This document shows positions 24,101 through 34,979 of a DNA stretch of 64,000 nucleotides, piece after piece (the first letter of the stretch is position 1; each line of letters opens with the position of its first letter). The DNA comes from Camelus bactrianus (lineage: Eukaryota; Chordata; Mammalia; Artiodactyla; Camelidae), in assembly GCF_048773025.1 (NCBI RefSeq), contig NC_133572.1:6773001-6837000 (forward strand), written 5' to 3'. Both the position numbers and the translations under genes were made by a program. Under the pieces are notes generated by a model that worked only from the letters and a program-made list of their open reading frames with translations, was not told the origin of the DNA and searched no databases.

Positions 24101-27100
24101 GAGGAATAGAAATATGAGAAATATGACATCAAATGCCAGGCACAGGACACACAGAAGAATCCCTGCCACCTGTTGTCATCTTCCCCAGCCTTACCAAAGC
24201 CAAGAGAACCTGCTTCCCAATGTGATATATTTGTTTTTCTGTGAGGTCATAGAGAAGGCCATCCATGGTCATCACGTCCTAAAGAGATAGAGAAAAAGGC
24301 GTCACATCAAATGACATGAAGAGATTTGAAAGAAAAAATGGGCGGAGACATTCTTAAATGCAGTTATCAAGACTTAAAAAAAGAAAAATACATAAACATA
24401 CAGACTATAAGATTGAAGAAGAGACTGCTGTGAGAGATTCTCCAGTATGCAGACAAAGGCAGTGATTTATTGGAGCAGGGAAACAATAAAGAATGTAGAT
24501 GGATAGCAGAATGAAGGAAGAACAGAATAGCAGATGAGAAAAAGGTTTATATAAAACTAGCCATCAGATAAAGCAGCAGTTTTCCTGACGCGGAGTATGT
24601 GTGTGTGTTAGAGATTAATTAAGCACATTAACTCAACACATCTTGATTGAATGCCTACTAGGTGCCAGATTCCATCTCAGGAACTCAATACAAAAGTGAG
24701 TAAGATAAATGTCTGCTGCCTCCTGGAGCTTGTAGGGTGGCAGACACTCGGGAATCAGAACCAAATAATCATACATAAATACGTACCTATAAGTGCCATG
24801 AAAGAAACGCAAAAGAGCATATGATGCTGGAGGAAAGAGAGCCGATTCCGCTGGAGGAGTAAGGAAAGCTCTTGCGGAGATCTGAAGCGTGAGTGGACAC
24901 AGAGGAGGGAAGGGAGAAGTCAGGTGTGATGAGAAAGGCACACAAAAACGATCTGAAATCGACAAGCATGTAGTTTGAAAAACAGAAGCTGGTGAGGTTA
25001 GAGACAGACCATGTGACAGATGGATAACCTCTGAAAAAGGTTCCAAATCTCATGATGTGCACACTGTCTTATTGGCACTGCTGGATGGAAGAGGTCAACA
25101 GCGTCCTCTCTCCACATACATTTAGTAACACGGCAGTCAGCATGCTGGGGAGGCGCGATTAATACTGAACTCTGTTCATCAGCAAGCGAGGCGCTAACTA
25201 GGAAAACAGCACTTCAAAAAGGGGGATGGATAGAGAAGTGGGGAAAGTGTAAGGAAAGCGACTTGCACTGTAGCCCGGAGATTTCTGCACGTCTTCGTTT
25301 TTAAAAATGTGGATTGGAGATGCAAAAACTTGCAGGCTGAATTTCTTCTCACCTCAGCCCTGGCACACTAGGGTGATGTTACAGAAAGACAGACACACCT
25401 AACACTAACAACAATGAAATTATCACTAACAGTAGTTACGCTGTTATGCAATTATCGTTATAACAGCTACCATTTTGACTGCTTACATTTGAGTACCAGT
25501 CACTATGTTTTTACAAACATAATGTCTGAAGTTTAATAATTATTATTACTCCTACTTTACAGATTCAGAAGACTCAGGCTCGGAGAAGTGGCTTGCCCTG
25601 AGTCACACAGCTAGTAGGAGATGGAGCCGATCGTCCACTTCTTTACCTCTGCACTGCGCAGTGTGGTACCTGTGAGCCACGGGTGGCTATCTGAACATAT
25701 ATTATTCAAAATTAAATTAAATTGAAACTTCAGCTTCTTAGTCATATCAGCCACATTTCAAGGATTCCACGGCCACCTGTGATTAGTGGCTACCATATGA
25801 GACAGAGCAGATATTCTATCAATATAAAAAATTCTATTGGATGGTGATAATCACTCTGTTATGCTATCATAATATCTCTCTATTTTGCCGTCTTTCAGGC
25901 TAATTGATGTGTGAACAGCTTATCAGCCAGGTAAGGCCTTTCCTTCCTTACACCCTCCTACTGCTCACCCGGCGACAGGTCCAGAGAAAGCTGAGCAGGT
26001 CCCCCGGGGCCACGTCCTCCAGCACCATGTAGAGCGGCAGCTTTTCTGTGCAGCAGCCTTCCAGCTGTACCAGGTTCTTGTGCTTCCCCAGGTACTGATA
26101 GAATTGGATTCGGCCTAAGAAATCCTGCACGTCTTGGAGCCCGGCTGGCTCTGTGGAGGACAGAAGAGCCATGGGGAGTGAGCAGTCAGAGTATCACCAG
26201 TAAAATGGGAGGTGTGAGGCAGCAAGCAACCTCAGGTGACAAATTTCAGGGTGTCACAGGGGAGTGATTGTAGACAAAAAGCAAGTAGAAAGAGAGTCAA
26301 TTAGAAGATCATCAGTGTCGCTGATCTTTTGTCAAAGATAACAGAAACAGGGCTTCCTCTGCCTAAATAGACAAGTGTTCTGTTCACATTAAAATATTTT
26401 TACTGTCTATGCTTTTTGAGGAATATTCTTGCTATTCCTATCCTTGTCCTCTTTTATGTATCCATCATTACTGGTCCAGATCATGAGTATCGGCAAAAAA
26501 AAAAAAAAAAAAAAGAAAAATACGGTATCAGCCAATATGCAAAAATCAGTTCTAACAGCTTGATAGCTAGGAAACTGTTAGCTAGGAAAAGACCGGAAGA
26601 AGAACATTTCCATCACGAGTTTTATTTTCTGCTCCCAGTTCTGATTCTGAGCCCAACTGTCATCACAACCATCTGCTGATTAACGTCTCAATGTCTGCAA
26701 AGCCTGTTAGCATTCACTGTTGTGGGCGCACAGTAAAAATGTTAAAAGGAAAGAAAGTCCAACACTTGTCCTTTTACCTTTTAAAGCCTTGAGGACAACA
26801 CTCTTGGCCTTAGCAGGGTCCCCAGTATATATCTTGGTCCGATAGATGGCCCCATAACTACCATTGTGGATTTGCTCCGGGTCTTCAGAGAGTTGCTCCC
26901 GGGGCACCTGCAGCTTAGCCAGGGCACGTGTGGAAGTTTGTAGAAGGCTTTCCACCGATGTCTCCTTAAGTGGTACAAACACACTTCCTCCATGTCCTGC
27001 TGCTTCCTGGCTTACACCTCTAGAAGATGGCACATGGGCAATGCCTAGAACAAAGAAGTGACACTAACCAGCTTTGCCCTAGCCCAGGGACTCCAGGAAG

Positions 27101-30100
27101 GCAGCACCTGGAGTAACCCCGCAAGGAAGCGTGTTAGCAATCTTCTCTCTGGCTGATGTGAAGATACGTTCTGGTGCTTCTCTATGAGCCAGCATCAGTA
27201 CAAACCTTGTGAAACTTTTATAATAATCCCATTACTTCTAAGACAACTCAAGTGGACCTCTGGAAACTGGTAGTGACATTCCTTTCAGTCTTCCCGAGGA
27301 TTTGGTATGAGCATAGTATGGAGATATTCATACTATATCAAACCACAGACACCAAAAGTTACTGGTGGTAACTGCCAGTGGGGACGATCATTTAAGTCAA
27401 TCAAATGGCTTCCAAAGATGCGGGGAGGGGTGGTATGGATAACTACTCAACTCTAAGCCATGGTTATTCTTCCCTCAAGTTGTCCCCAAGGTCAAATTAA
27501 TCCGTATTTCCTAGCGTCTCAGTCAAAAAAGTCTTCTGGTACTTTCCCCCATTCTAAGCCGACTTTTCTCCATTGGAAAAGAGACATTTGTTCTTTTCAT
27601 TATATCTCCATTCATTCATTAACTCATTTATTCAACAAAGACCACCTCCTACGTGCCAGGCACTATTCTAGGTGATGGGAATAAGGCAGAGATTCTTATG
27701 ACACTTACTTGCCAGATAATAATATACCAGGTGAGGAGTGTTATGGAGGAAAAGAGGGGGATTATCACATCAGTGATGCAATTGTGTGCTGGAAGGTGAG
27801 GAAAGGCCTTTCTGATGAGACCAGTTTTGAGAAATACCTGGAAGCAAGGAGAGAGCAAACCATACTGGTATCAGGATGAGCATTATTGACAAAGTGAACA
27901 CGGAGTGCAAAAGTACTGAGGAAGGCGCTCACTTGGCATGTTTGAGGAAGAGTAATGAAATCAGTGCCCCTGGAACCAAGTGGGATAATTGGCGGGTTAC
28001 AGGAGATGAGGCCAGAGAGGGCCCAGATCAGGTAGGGTCATTGAAAGAATGTTGTCTTTTTCATTCTAAGATGGGAAGCTACTGGAGGGTTTCAAGCAGA
28101 GAGTTAACAGGACTGACTGACGCCTTAAAAGAATCATTCTGGGGTGGGTGGGGGGAGGGTCTAGCTCAGAGGCACAGTGGATGCCTAGCATAAAAGGAAA
28201 AAGCGATAGGGGCAGAAGCAGGGAAGCCAGCTAGGATTACAATTATCTGTGAGAGGTGAGAATGGCTTGAGTCTATTTTGAAGGCAGAGTTAACAGGATT
28301 TGCTAATGGTCTGGATATGGAGTGAGAGAAAGAGGAGTCAAGGACACCTTCAAGGTTTTAGACTGAACACAGGGAGCGGGGCTTGCCATTTACTGAGATA
28401 AGGAAGGCCACTGGGGGAGGGCATTGTGAGGGGATTTCAGGACCTTTGTTCAACACATAATACATCTTAGATGTGTACTAGGTCACAACTGCAAAGTAGG
28501 TGGTTTAGTATGAGAATCTGGAATTCAAGGGGACTATAATCAGAAGGAAGAAAGTATTTGAATCCGTTAAGACTGAAAATTAGATCAGTTAGGTAGTGAC
28601 TGCAGATTTAGAACAAACGTAGAAAGTACTTGAAGAAGGAGGAAGTGCAAAATCATTTCAAATGCTTTTGAGAGGTTATGAAGACTCAACCTAGCTGTCG
28701 CTGGTGATCTTGGAAAGAGTTGTTCGGGTGAACTGGTCGGGGAGAAGCCTTGTTTTAGTAAGTTCAAAAGAGAACGTGATAGGCAGAAGCAGTGAGAGGG
28801 AGTTAAGGCAACTTCTTTGAGAAGTTTTCTGTAAGAGTGAATGATAAGAAAATTGGGATACAGTTTAGAGAAGGAGTAAGGATCAGCCACTACGGAGTTT
28901 CATGTCACTGTCAGGATATGTTTCTCCTTCTTTTGTCCCTGAGTTTCATGTATGAGCGGATGCCCTTTAATTATATGCTCAGCGGTACTCCAGAACAGTG
29001 TGTTATCATCGCCTACCTAATGCTTCAAAGACTATTATGAAGGCTATCCCTTTTCGTCATAAATTCCAGAAGCACAGAACAGGGTTGGACTGTATTACAG
29101 AGTAAAATGTCATCCTTCAAAGCTCAATGTTACAGAGCCTTGGGTGTCACCCAACAGGTCTTCCTCCCTAATCCTTAGACACTCACATGGCCAAAGATTT
29201 GTACAGTAGGACAAAGAAGACAGAAGCAGGTTCCATGAGGCCTCTATTGCCTACTCTTCTTTCAGCTAACAAGCGTATACTTAATTTTTACTCATGACTC
29301 CCTAGAGAAAAGTTCACCCCCTCTCAACTCCATAGGAGGAGACCCATATCCCCTACCTCACTGCAGGGACCTCTAGACCTGGGCTCACTGAGGCATAGGT
29401 CTTATCTTCTGTCACCTTTATCTGCCCCAAGCCACTGCCCAGTTCCAGTGTGAACTTTACCTCGGCGTCCAGGAGGCTGTTGTTGGGCTCTTTGTTCTCT
29501 GATAAAAAGCCACAGGATGACCCCAAGGAGGATGAGGAAGATGCCAACCAGGAGGGTTGGGATGATGATGATTTCATACTGCTGCTCCCGGACAACTAGG
29601 CAGGAAGTCAAGCAAGAAGAGAAGAGGCTGAAGGAGCAGGCTAACCTGATGGCCACAGCACTCCCCTGCCCACCAGTCCTAGCTCACCGTACGTGACACG
29701 ATCGTCTCTTGCTTCTGGCCCCTCTACTTTCATTCAGTGCAACCACAAGTGGAATCAGCTCCTTGATCTGAAACCCCAGTGACCCTGTTTCTTAGCCCAT
29801 CAAGGATGCTCTGTGCCTCTTCTCTCGTTTTTCCTACTGAGATGAAGGACGAAGCCCATCTGGCTGTACGGTTGCCACTCACCCCCACTTCAAAGACAGT
29901 GGCCTCTAGTGCCAATTCCTGTCATCACCACCGTCATCGTTTCTGTCAGAAATCAAACGATCTTCCTTGCAGAATCTCTTCCGATCTTAATCTCCGTCGC
30001 CCTGAAATCCGAGGACAGACATCTCTAGCATATCTCTACTTACTACACAGCTTGTCACTGAGACTGCATTCCAGCAGTGTCCGTGTCATGCCCCTCTCGT

Positions 30101-30107
30101 CTCCCAT
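17977..30107 (-). CDS. STYK1: STYK1 (NOK), single-pass membrane pseudokinase (9 coding exons, complete)
   Basis: Serine/threonine/tyrosine kinase 1, also called NOK, is a receptor-like protein with almost no ectodomain. It is linked to MAPK and PI3K-AKT signalling, to autophagy and to tumour growth. Coding exons: 30107-30044, 29595-29461, 27044-26778, 26150-25969, 24278-24195, 22013-21805, 20193-20153, 19476-19380 and 18181-17977. All have GT-AG junctions and phases close to 1,284 nt, giving 427 residues against 422 in human as I recall it. The domain order is a short N terminus, a membrane helix at about residues 29-53, and a kinase-like domain from about residue 110 to 385. The VAIK-type lysine is in VVLK (K152). 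The catalytic loop reads HGD (254-256) in place of HRD, the DFG position reads GLG (274-276), and APE is intact (299-301). The lost metal-binding Asp marks a pseudokinase, as in other mammals. Non-coding 5' exons lie upstream and are not resolved. Confidence 0.96.
19380..19476 (-). CDS. STYK1: STYK1 coding exon 8
   Basis: 97 nt encoding GAPPYPEVPPTSILPYLQRG then KMMKRPSSCTHS. The acceptor is CCCTACAG and the donor GTGAGT, with the Met codon split by the next intron. Human has EHLQRRKIMKRP here, so the start of this stretch has diverged. Confidence 0.94.
20153..20193 (-). CDS. STYK1: STYK1 coding exon 7 (short)
   Basis: Only 41 nt: it encodes WSFGLLLYEMVTL, the helix F start of the kinase fold, between acceptor TTTTACAG and donor GTAAGG. 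Confidence 0.94.
21378..21443. repeat. AT-rich simple repeat
   Basis: TA and TTTA units inside STYK1 intron 6. Confidence 0.8.
21805..22013 (-). CDS. STYK1: STYK1 coding exon 6 (catalytic loop)
   Basis: 209 nt from EFLQEKHLFHGDVAARN through LCGLGLAYE and PLKWLAPERLLLR to GIKGDV. It carries the altered HGD and GLG motifs and the intact APE. The donor is GTACGG, fixed by joining GT to the C of the next exon to give Asp-Val-Trp-Ser-Phe-Gly. Confidence 0.94.
22593..22780 (+). mobile_element. MER5A-like hAT DNA transposon remnant
   Basis: CAGGCTGCACATCAGAATTG, then an internal stretch, and a closing GGCACCTGAGAATCACTGT fit MER5A, a non-autonomous hAT-Charlie element. It lies in STYK1 intron 5. 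Confidence 0.65.
22978..23023 (+). repeat. GTTT/GTTTT simple repeat
   Basis: Degenerate GGTT to GTTTT units in STYK1 intron 5. Confidence 0.7.
24195..24278 (-). CDS. STYK1: STYK1 coding exon 5
   Basis: 84 nt, phase 0 at both ends, encoding DVMTMDGLLYDLTEKQIYHI then GKQVLLAL. The acceptor is CTCTTTAG and the donor GTAAGG. Because it is symmetric, skipping it would keep the frame. Confidence 0.94.
24635..24870 (-). repeat. L2 LINE fragment, antisense
   Basis: TGCCTACTAGGTGCCAGATT, then GATAAATGTCTGCTGCCTCC and TGGAGCTTGTAGGG, fits the L2 reverse complement. It lies in STYK1 intron 4. Confidence 0.65.
25490..25655 (-). repeat. MIR SINE, antisense
   Basis: CTACTTTACAGATTCAGAAG, GCTCGGAGAAGTGGCTTGCC and GTCACACAGCTAGTAGGAGA form a well-kept MIR core. 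Confidence 0.8.
25660..25830. mobile_element. hAT-Charlie-type (MER3-like) remnant
   Basis: GTACCTGTGAGCCACGGGTG at one side and GTGATTAGTGGCTACCATAT at the other, around AAATTAAATTAAATTG, as in the copy at 13797. Confidence 0.55.
25969..26150 (-). CDS. STYK1: STYK1 coding exon 4 (N lobe)
   Basis: 182 nt encoding EPAGLQDVQDFLGRIQFYQY, then GKHKNLVQLEGCCTEKLPLY and VLEDVAPGDLLSFLWTCRR. It covers helix C and the hinge region. The donor is GTGAGC in phase 0. Confidence 0.95.
26495..26514 (+). repeat. Poly(A) run
   Basis: Twenty A residues in STYK1 intron 3. Confidence 0.9.
26778..27044 (-). CDS. STYK1: STYK1 coding exon 3 (juxtamembrane and N lobe start)
   Basis: 267 nt with acceptor TTGTTCTAG and donor GTAAAA. 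It includes VPLKETSVESLL, ALAKLQVPREQLSE, the weak glycine loop NGSYGAIYR (127-135) and VVLKALK with the conserved Lys152. Confidence 0.95.
27605..28890 (-). repeat. Long L2 LINE remnant, antisense
   Basis: It starts with TTCATTCATTAACTCATTTA and TGCCAGGCACTATTCTAGGT, the L2 3' end reversed. It continues through GGGAAGCTACTGGAGGGTTT, AGGAGTCAAGGACACCTTCA and CCATTTACTGAGATAAGGAA, which belong to the L2 body. About 1.2 kb is recognisable, in STYK1 intron 2. It may be interrupted near 28148 by a short tRNA-like piece. Confidence 0.75.
29461..29595 (-). CDS. STYK1: STYK1 coding exon 2 (transmembrane segment)
   Basis: 135 nt after acceptor CTGCCTAG. It begins VREQQYEIIIIPTLLVG and continues IFLILLGVILWLFIREQR, a clear hydrophobic membrane span followed by a basic stop-transfer stretch. 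The donor is GTAAAG. Confidence 0.95.
30044..30107 (-). CDS. STYK1: STYK1 coding exon 1
   Basis: Encodes MGDERGMTRTLLECSLSDKL, then Cys and one base, before donor GTAAGT at 30043. The chosen ATG (30107) has G at -3 and +4, a strong Kozak context. A second in-frame ATG at 30089 (MTRTLL) corresponds to the second Met of human MGMTRMLL. The 5' end of this exon, which is UTR, is not defined. Confidence 0.88.
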
Positions 30108-30379
30108 CGCCGCGCAGCTGTCCACTTCAGCACTTGACCCACAGAGAATGCCCAGAGCACAGCTGAGAATAATTCCCAAGGACCGAGTCGTTCTGAAAAA
30201 AGCGAACACACACAGAATTTTAAACCACCTCTGCAGATCACTAGTTACTAGGTACACAGCTACTTGGAACTCTCTAAGCCACCAGCTCATCTCCAGCCAT
30301 CCACCTGCTATTCAGACTGGAAGAACTTGTTTTTTCCTGCCATTTTTTTCTTTTATATGGTTAACACAGTGCTGATCTG

Positions 30380-30640
30380 GTCTTACCTTTTCATGCCATT
30401 GTTTCTCAAATTATTTTAAAGGCTCCCCTCCTACCCTAGACTCCTGCTCCAGTGGTCAAGTTCATGAACGGTGCACAATTGTGGTCCATGGGTTTTGTGA
30501 GAAAGAGTTATCCTTGTTATAGTCCTTAAGCAAGTCTGATTTTCTTTTTCTATGTATCACCCATTTTTTAAAACAAAACACTTTATTCCATTTTTATACA
30601 AAGCTAAGTCAGACAATGAATAGTTGGCAGATCTCAAGCG
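30380..30640 (+). repeat. Duplicated block, copy 1
   Basis: Shares long stretches in the same order with 32820-33090: CATGCCATTGTTTCTCAAAT, AAAGGCTCCC, ACTCCTGCTCC, CAATTGTGGTCCATGGGTT and ATACAAAGCTAAGTCAGACA. No coding potential; I do not recognise a named repeat family. Confidence 0.8.
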
Positions 30641-32810
30641 AGATGAATTATACATTTGCTTTCTTTCTCTGAAACGTCCTCTCCCCACTGCATTCTCACT
30701 ACCAATCAACAGATAGCATAGAAACTATTTAATTCTACAGCTCTCAGCGCTCCAAGGAGCCTTCCCTGCCCATCATATATAGACAGATGCAGACACTCAT
30801 TCTTACCAATGTATAGATTAAAACAAGTGTCTGTACTAAGCCATCTTCTCTTTCTCTCTTTTTTAAACAAAAAGGAAATCTACTTATTTGATTCAAAAAT
30901 AAAAATATAAAATGGCATACCCACCCCAAAAGATAAAAATCTGCCTCCCACCTCCTTCTTCTCCATCTATCCAGTTCCCAGTTCTCCTCCAAGCAGACTA
31001 TAGTTACTAGTTTCGTGTTTACCCGGCCAGAGATTCTTTATGTTCATCGCTTTCAACTCTATATAATCAGCACGTGTTTCTATATAATTCTGTATAATTA
31101 GCATATTCCCAAAAACCTGATTCTTTCTTTTTGAAGAGAACTTGTGGTTACCACTCTTCCATATTTGCACAAACTTTACTTTGCCCTTGGTTAGCCTGAT
31201 TCTGTGGCCCGCAAAACCAACTTCTTTAATTCTCATTGATCAGAAACAAAATATTGTAATTTTCTACTGTCTAGGTAACTGTAAATATGTGCTCTAGTTT
31301 TGTAGTGATTTGATAACAAGGTCAAATTTTAAAAAATCGTAATTGTAGCTTATATGATATTATGCTATATTGTACATGTGTGACATTAGCCATATTATGC
31401 TGCCTTCTGCTACATGTTGTGCTTTCTTACTGATACGAAGAACCACGATGATCTGTATTGAAGCAGTGTCTCAGTGCCTGAAACACACATGTGAAGGAAC
31501 CTCCCAGCCAGCTGAGCCTTCTCTTCACCATTCCTGGAGCTCTGTGAGCTCATCTGAGGGGCTGAGAGTTAAACAGTTCCCTTAGAACTCAGAGGACAGG
31601 CAGGTGGCTGGTTGACAGAAGCCCAAATAAACAGAGGAGTAGCGAGAAGGAGGAACATTGCAGAGAGAGAGGGAAATTCTTATCTGTGGGATTGCACAGA
31701 GCAAGGGATCTATGCAGTCAGTGAATAATAAGATCACAAAGTCCATCTCATCTATTTTGTAAGTCAAAAGGGCAAGGTGGACGTTCCCGCAATTCCACAA
31801 GACCACACGAAAGGGAAAGTGCTCATAAAAGGGCAGGAAGCAACATGCCTTGAGAAGGTGGAGCAAAGGAGAAGGTCTTAAAACATGAGCTCAGCCAGAA
31901 GAGTTTTAACGTAATTTGAAAATGTGTCCCTGCCATTGTCATTCTTGTTTTTCTTCCCTCTTGCTTCCTTTACGGTGCATGATCAGACGTAATTATTTTC
32001 ATTCAGGGAGCAGCCAGTTTAATGGGCTTGGCTACCTGGGAGTCTTTTCTGTGACATAATCTCCTACCACAGCACAAGAGGAAGAGAGAGCCATTCAGCA
32101 GCCAGCTCCGACTCGTGAGCTCTGCCCAGAAACCAAACTACACACCCGCTGGTACAAACTGGAACATGAAATGGGAAGCCCTGTGCACATGTCCCCACGT
32201 AGAGCTGCTCAGGGTGGCCACATCCAATGACACCACATGTGTAAACATAACCACACCCAGGGACCCAAACCCAAGCTTATCCTCCCACCCCGATACCACA
32301 CTTACTCCGCAGCACCCACTGCTGGACGCAGCATGACCTTCTATTGCATTTCCTAAACAAGGTTCTCACCATTTGGCTATAGGCACCTATAAGATACCAA
32401 ACAAGTCGAGAATTTTTAAGGAATACATGCCAGGTGTACCCATCTGTCCGTGAAAGCCACACAGAGCTCACCAAAGCACTGAGATCACAAAATTCTTATA
32501 TTCACTTGTAACAACGATATTCCTCTCTACATTTTTTTCTTTGCCATTAATGTTCAATTACCACGTGTCTGGGCCTCCCGTTCTGTGTCAAGCTAAGAAA
32601 AGGCATGTCTAGATGCCAGAACCTTCTGGGATGACCCTTCCTATGGGCTGGATTCTAACCCATCTATTAGAAGAATATTCCTGTCCAACATTTCTGTACA
32701 ATATGACCCATACTCTGTCCCCTTTGATTATATCTCGCTGTGTTAAAAGAAAAAAAAAATACATTGGCTTCTGCTTCTTCTCTTAAGAGGAAACCCTTAA
32801 GTATATAAAA
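30640..32810. other. STYK1 5' flank or intron, nothing recognised
   Basis: No coding exon was found. The sequence is unassigned. Confidence 0.4.
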
Positions 32811-32819
32811 CACTAGTCT

Positions 32820-33090
32820 ACATGCCTTTTGCTTTCATGCTATTGTTTCTCAGATTATTTTTAAAGGCTCCCCGCCTACCTGAGACTCCTGCTCCGGGGC
32901 TCAAGTAAATGTTCACAGCACCTGTCTGAACAATTGTGGTCCATGGGTTATGTGGGAAAAGTCTACATCCTGTATTATAGTCTAATTTTCTTTTACTGTG
33001 TTTGACTTATTTTCTAAACAAAACATTTATTTTCATTTGGATACAAAGCTAATTCAGACAAGGAATAAACAGTTGGGGCAGATTTCAAGT
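32820..33090 (+). repeat. Duplicated block, copy 2
   Basis: Counterpart of 30380-30640 about 2.4 kb away in the same orientation, with small insertions such as AAATGTTCACAGCACCTGTC. It diverges from copy 1 at both ends. Confidence 0.8.
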
Positions 33091-34960
33091 CCTCTCTTTA
33101 GTGCCACGTATTACTAGGTGCAGGGCACTGAGATCAAAGGTCCAGTGAAGTGGTGAAATTGTTAATTCCGATAACTCTGGCGGCTGGAAAATAGGTACAT
33201 AGTTTGCCTATAGTTTACACACACCCACAGTGCCAAGTCTCAGCCAGAAGGGCTCTAATTAAAGCAATATTATTGCCTCATTTGTGGCTGTCATTCCTTA
33301 TTTTTCCTCTTCTCAGTTGGTTCTGACTTTAGCATCTTAAAAAGTTGAGTTCCCCTCTTGAAATGAGGACCTAGACTGATAAATCTCACTACAAAGACAG
33401 AGATTCAAATAGAAAGAGAACGAAAGTAAAATGGGAAGCAAAATCCACCCCAAATTTTTGCAAGACTATAGCCTGGAGACCATGGAAGTTAATGACCATA
33501 GCTAGAACCGAGCTAAATATTAACTCTCCCAACTCTGACACATATCTACAAGGAAAATACAATGCCATACTGCATTTTTGCATCTGTTTTAATTACACAA
33601 AGAAAGAGTTCTTTTTCAACAACAACAGAACTCCCACTAGTGACAGTTCGGTTTGGTCAGCACAATAATGGCCCTGACATAATCAGCAATTTTCTCATGA
33701 GCATCCAGAAGAGATTCTTACCAAAATTTATCAACAAATAGAACTGTAAAAATTAGATGCGTTCTCCTGTACTCTGCCTCTATGTTGTGAGAAATTTCTT
33801 GATCGACTCTATGACATCTGGTCCCAGTTCCATAAGGTGTGATTAAATCTGTCGTGCCAGCCTCATCCTCAACCTTACCACCTGCCTGTCAACACAAGCT
33901 GATCTGCCAGCGATGTTCTCTTATACAGGCAAGTGACCCGCTTGCCTAGACGGGCACCGCGCTGGGTTGAGGGTGTCCTTAGTAGCTGTGGGCTACGGGG
34001 CAGAGGAAGAGAAAATATATGGAGAGGGTCCCTGAGTCGGAGACAGTCTGCCTTCTCCCTCAGTCACTCAGCCTTCCCTCTGCTTCCGCCATCACCCCTA
34101 CCTCTGAGCTGTCCAGCCACCAAAAGTCACTTAATGGAGTGACCATGTTAAGTTGGAAGCAAGATAGAGAGGAACTGCTCAGATCCAGAGGATTCCAGTT
34201 ACCTATCTGCAACATTCTGAAAATGAGCGCCCTTTCACACACAGGAGGACACTGAGGTTCAGAGGAATTCAGTTCTGAATTAGCCAGAGGAAAAAAAAGA
34301 AGAAAAAAAAAAGCAAGTAAATGGCCAAAAAAGTTTCAAACTCCAGTCTTTTGATTTCAAAACCAATTTTCCTGAAACGACTTCACCACTCATGTGCACC
34401 TGTCACTCAAATGGACAAGACACATGGTGTCAAGAAGGAATTATGTCAGAATCCAAAGAATCATGGAAACCATATGCTGAAACCGAATTTCACCAACAAC
34501 TATACCATAAATCGGAAAGGACAGGTGAGAAGAATCTGCCTGCTTGTTCTCTAAGGTCGTTCAGGGGCATGTCTGCACGTCTGTCTTCACACTGCATCCT
34601 GAAAATAAGTGTCGAATCAGAAACGGTTTCCCGTACTCACCAGATTATGGAATCCTGGACCATTTTCTTAGTTTGTTCATGTTCCTGGAGCTGAGCCCAA
34701 TTCTATTTCAAGGGAAAGGGCCTGGTTTCCAGGATTAGCAACCTTCCACTGCGAGCCTGAGGGCCAGGAAGGGGCCAGAACTCCCAGGGCCAGAGCTCCG
34801 GACTAATAATTAGGGTTGCTCTGCTGGATGTCAGTGCCTCGGGCTCCACCTCTCCCCGAAGCGCACTCATGAGTGGACAAAAGTGAATGGGAGGGCTCAC
34901 TGACGAGGCGGCCCTCTAAACCCAGGGAATCAGACTGATGTAGGTAACTCGCCGCCCACA
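33090..34960. other. STYK1 5' flank or intron, nothing recognised
   Basis: No gene-like signal. Short A-rich runs occur near 34290-34320. Confidence 0.4.
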
Positions 34961-34979
34961 CAGGGATTATAATCTGCTG

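Noticed and set aside
29779-30375. 198-codon plus-strand reading frame
   Set aside because: It lies opposite STYK1 coding exon 1, with no start context or homology recognised; a shadow.
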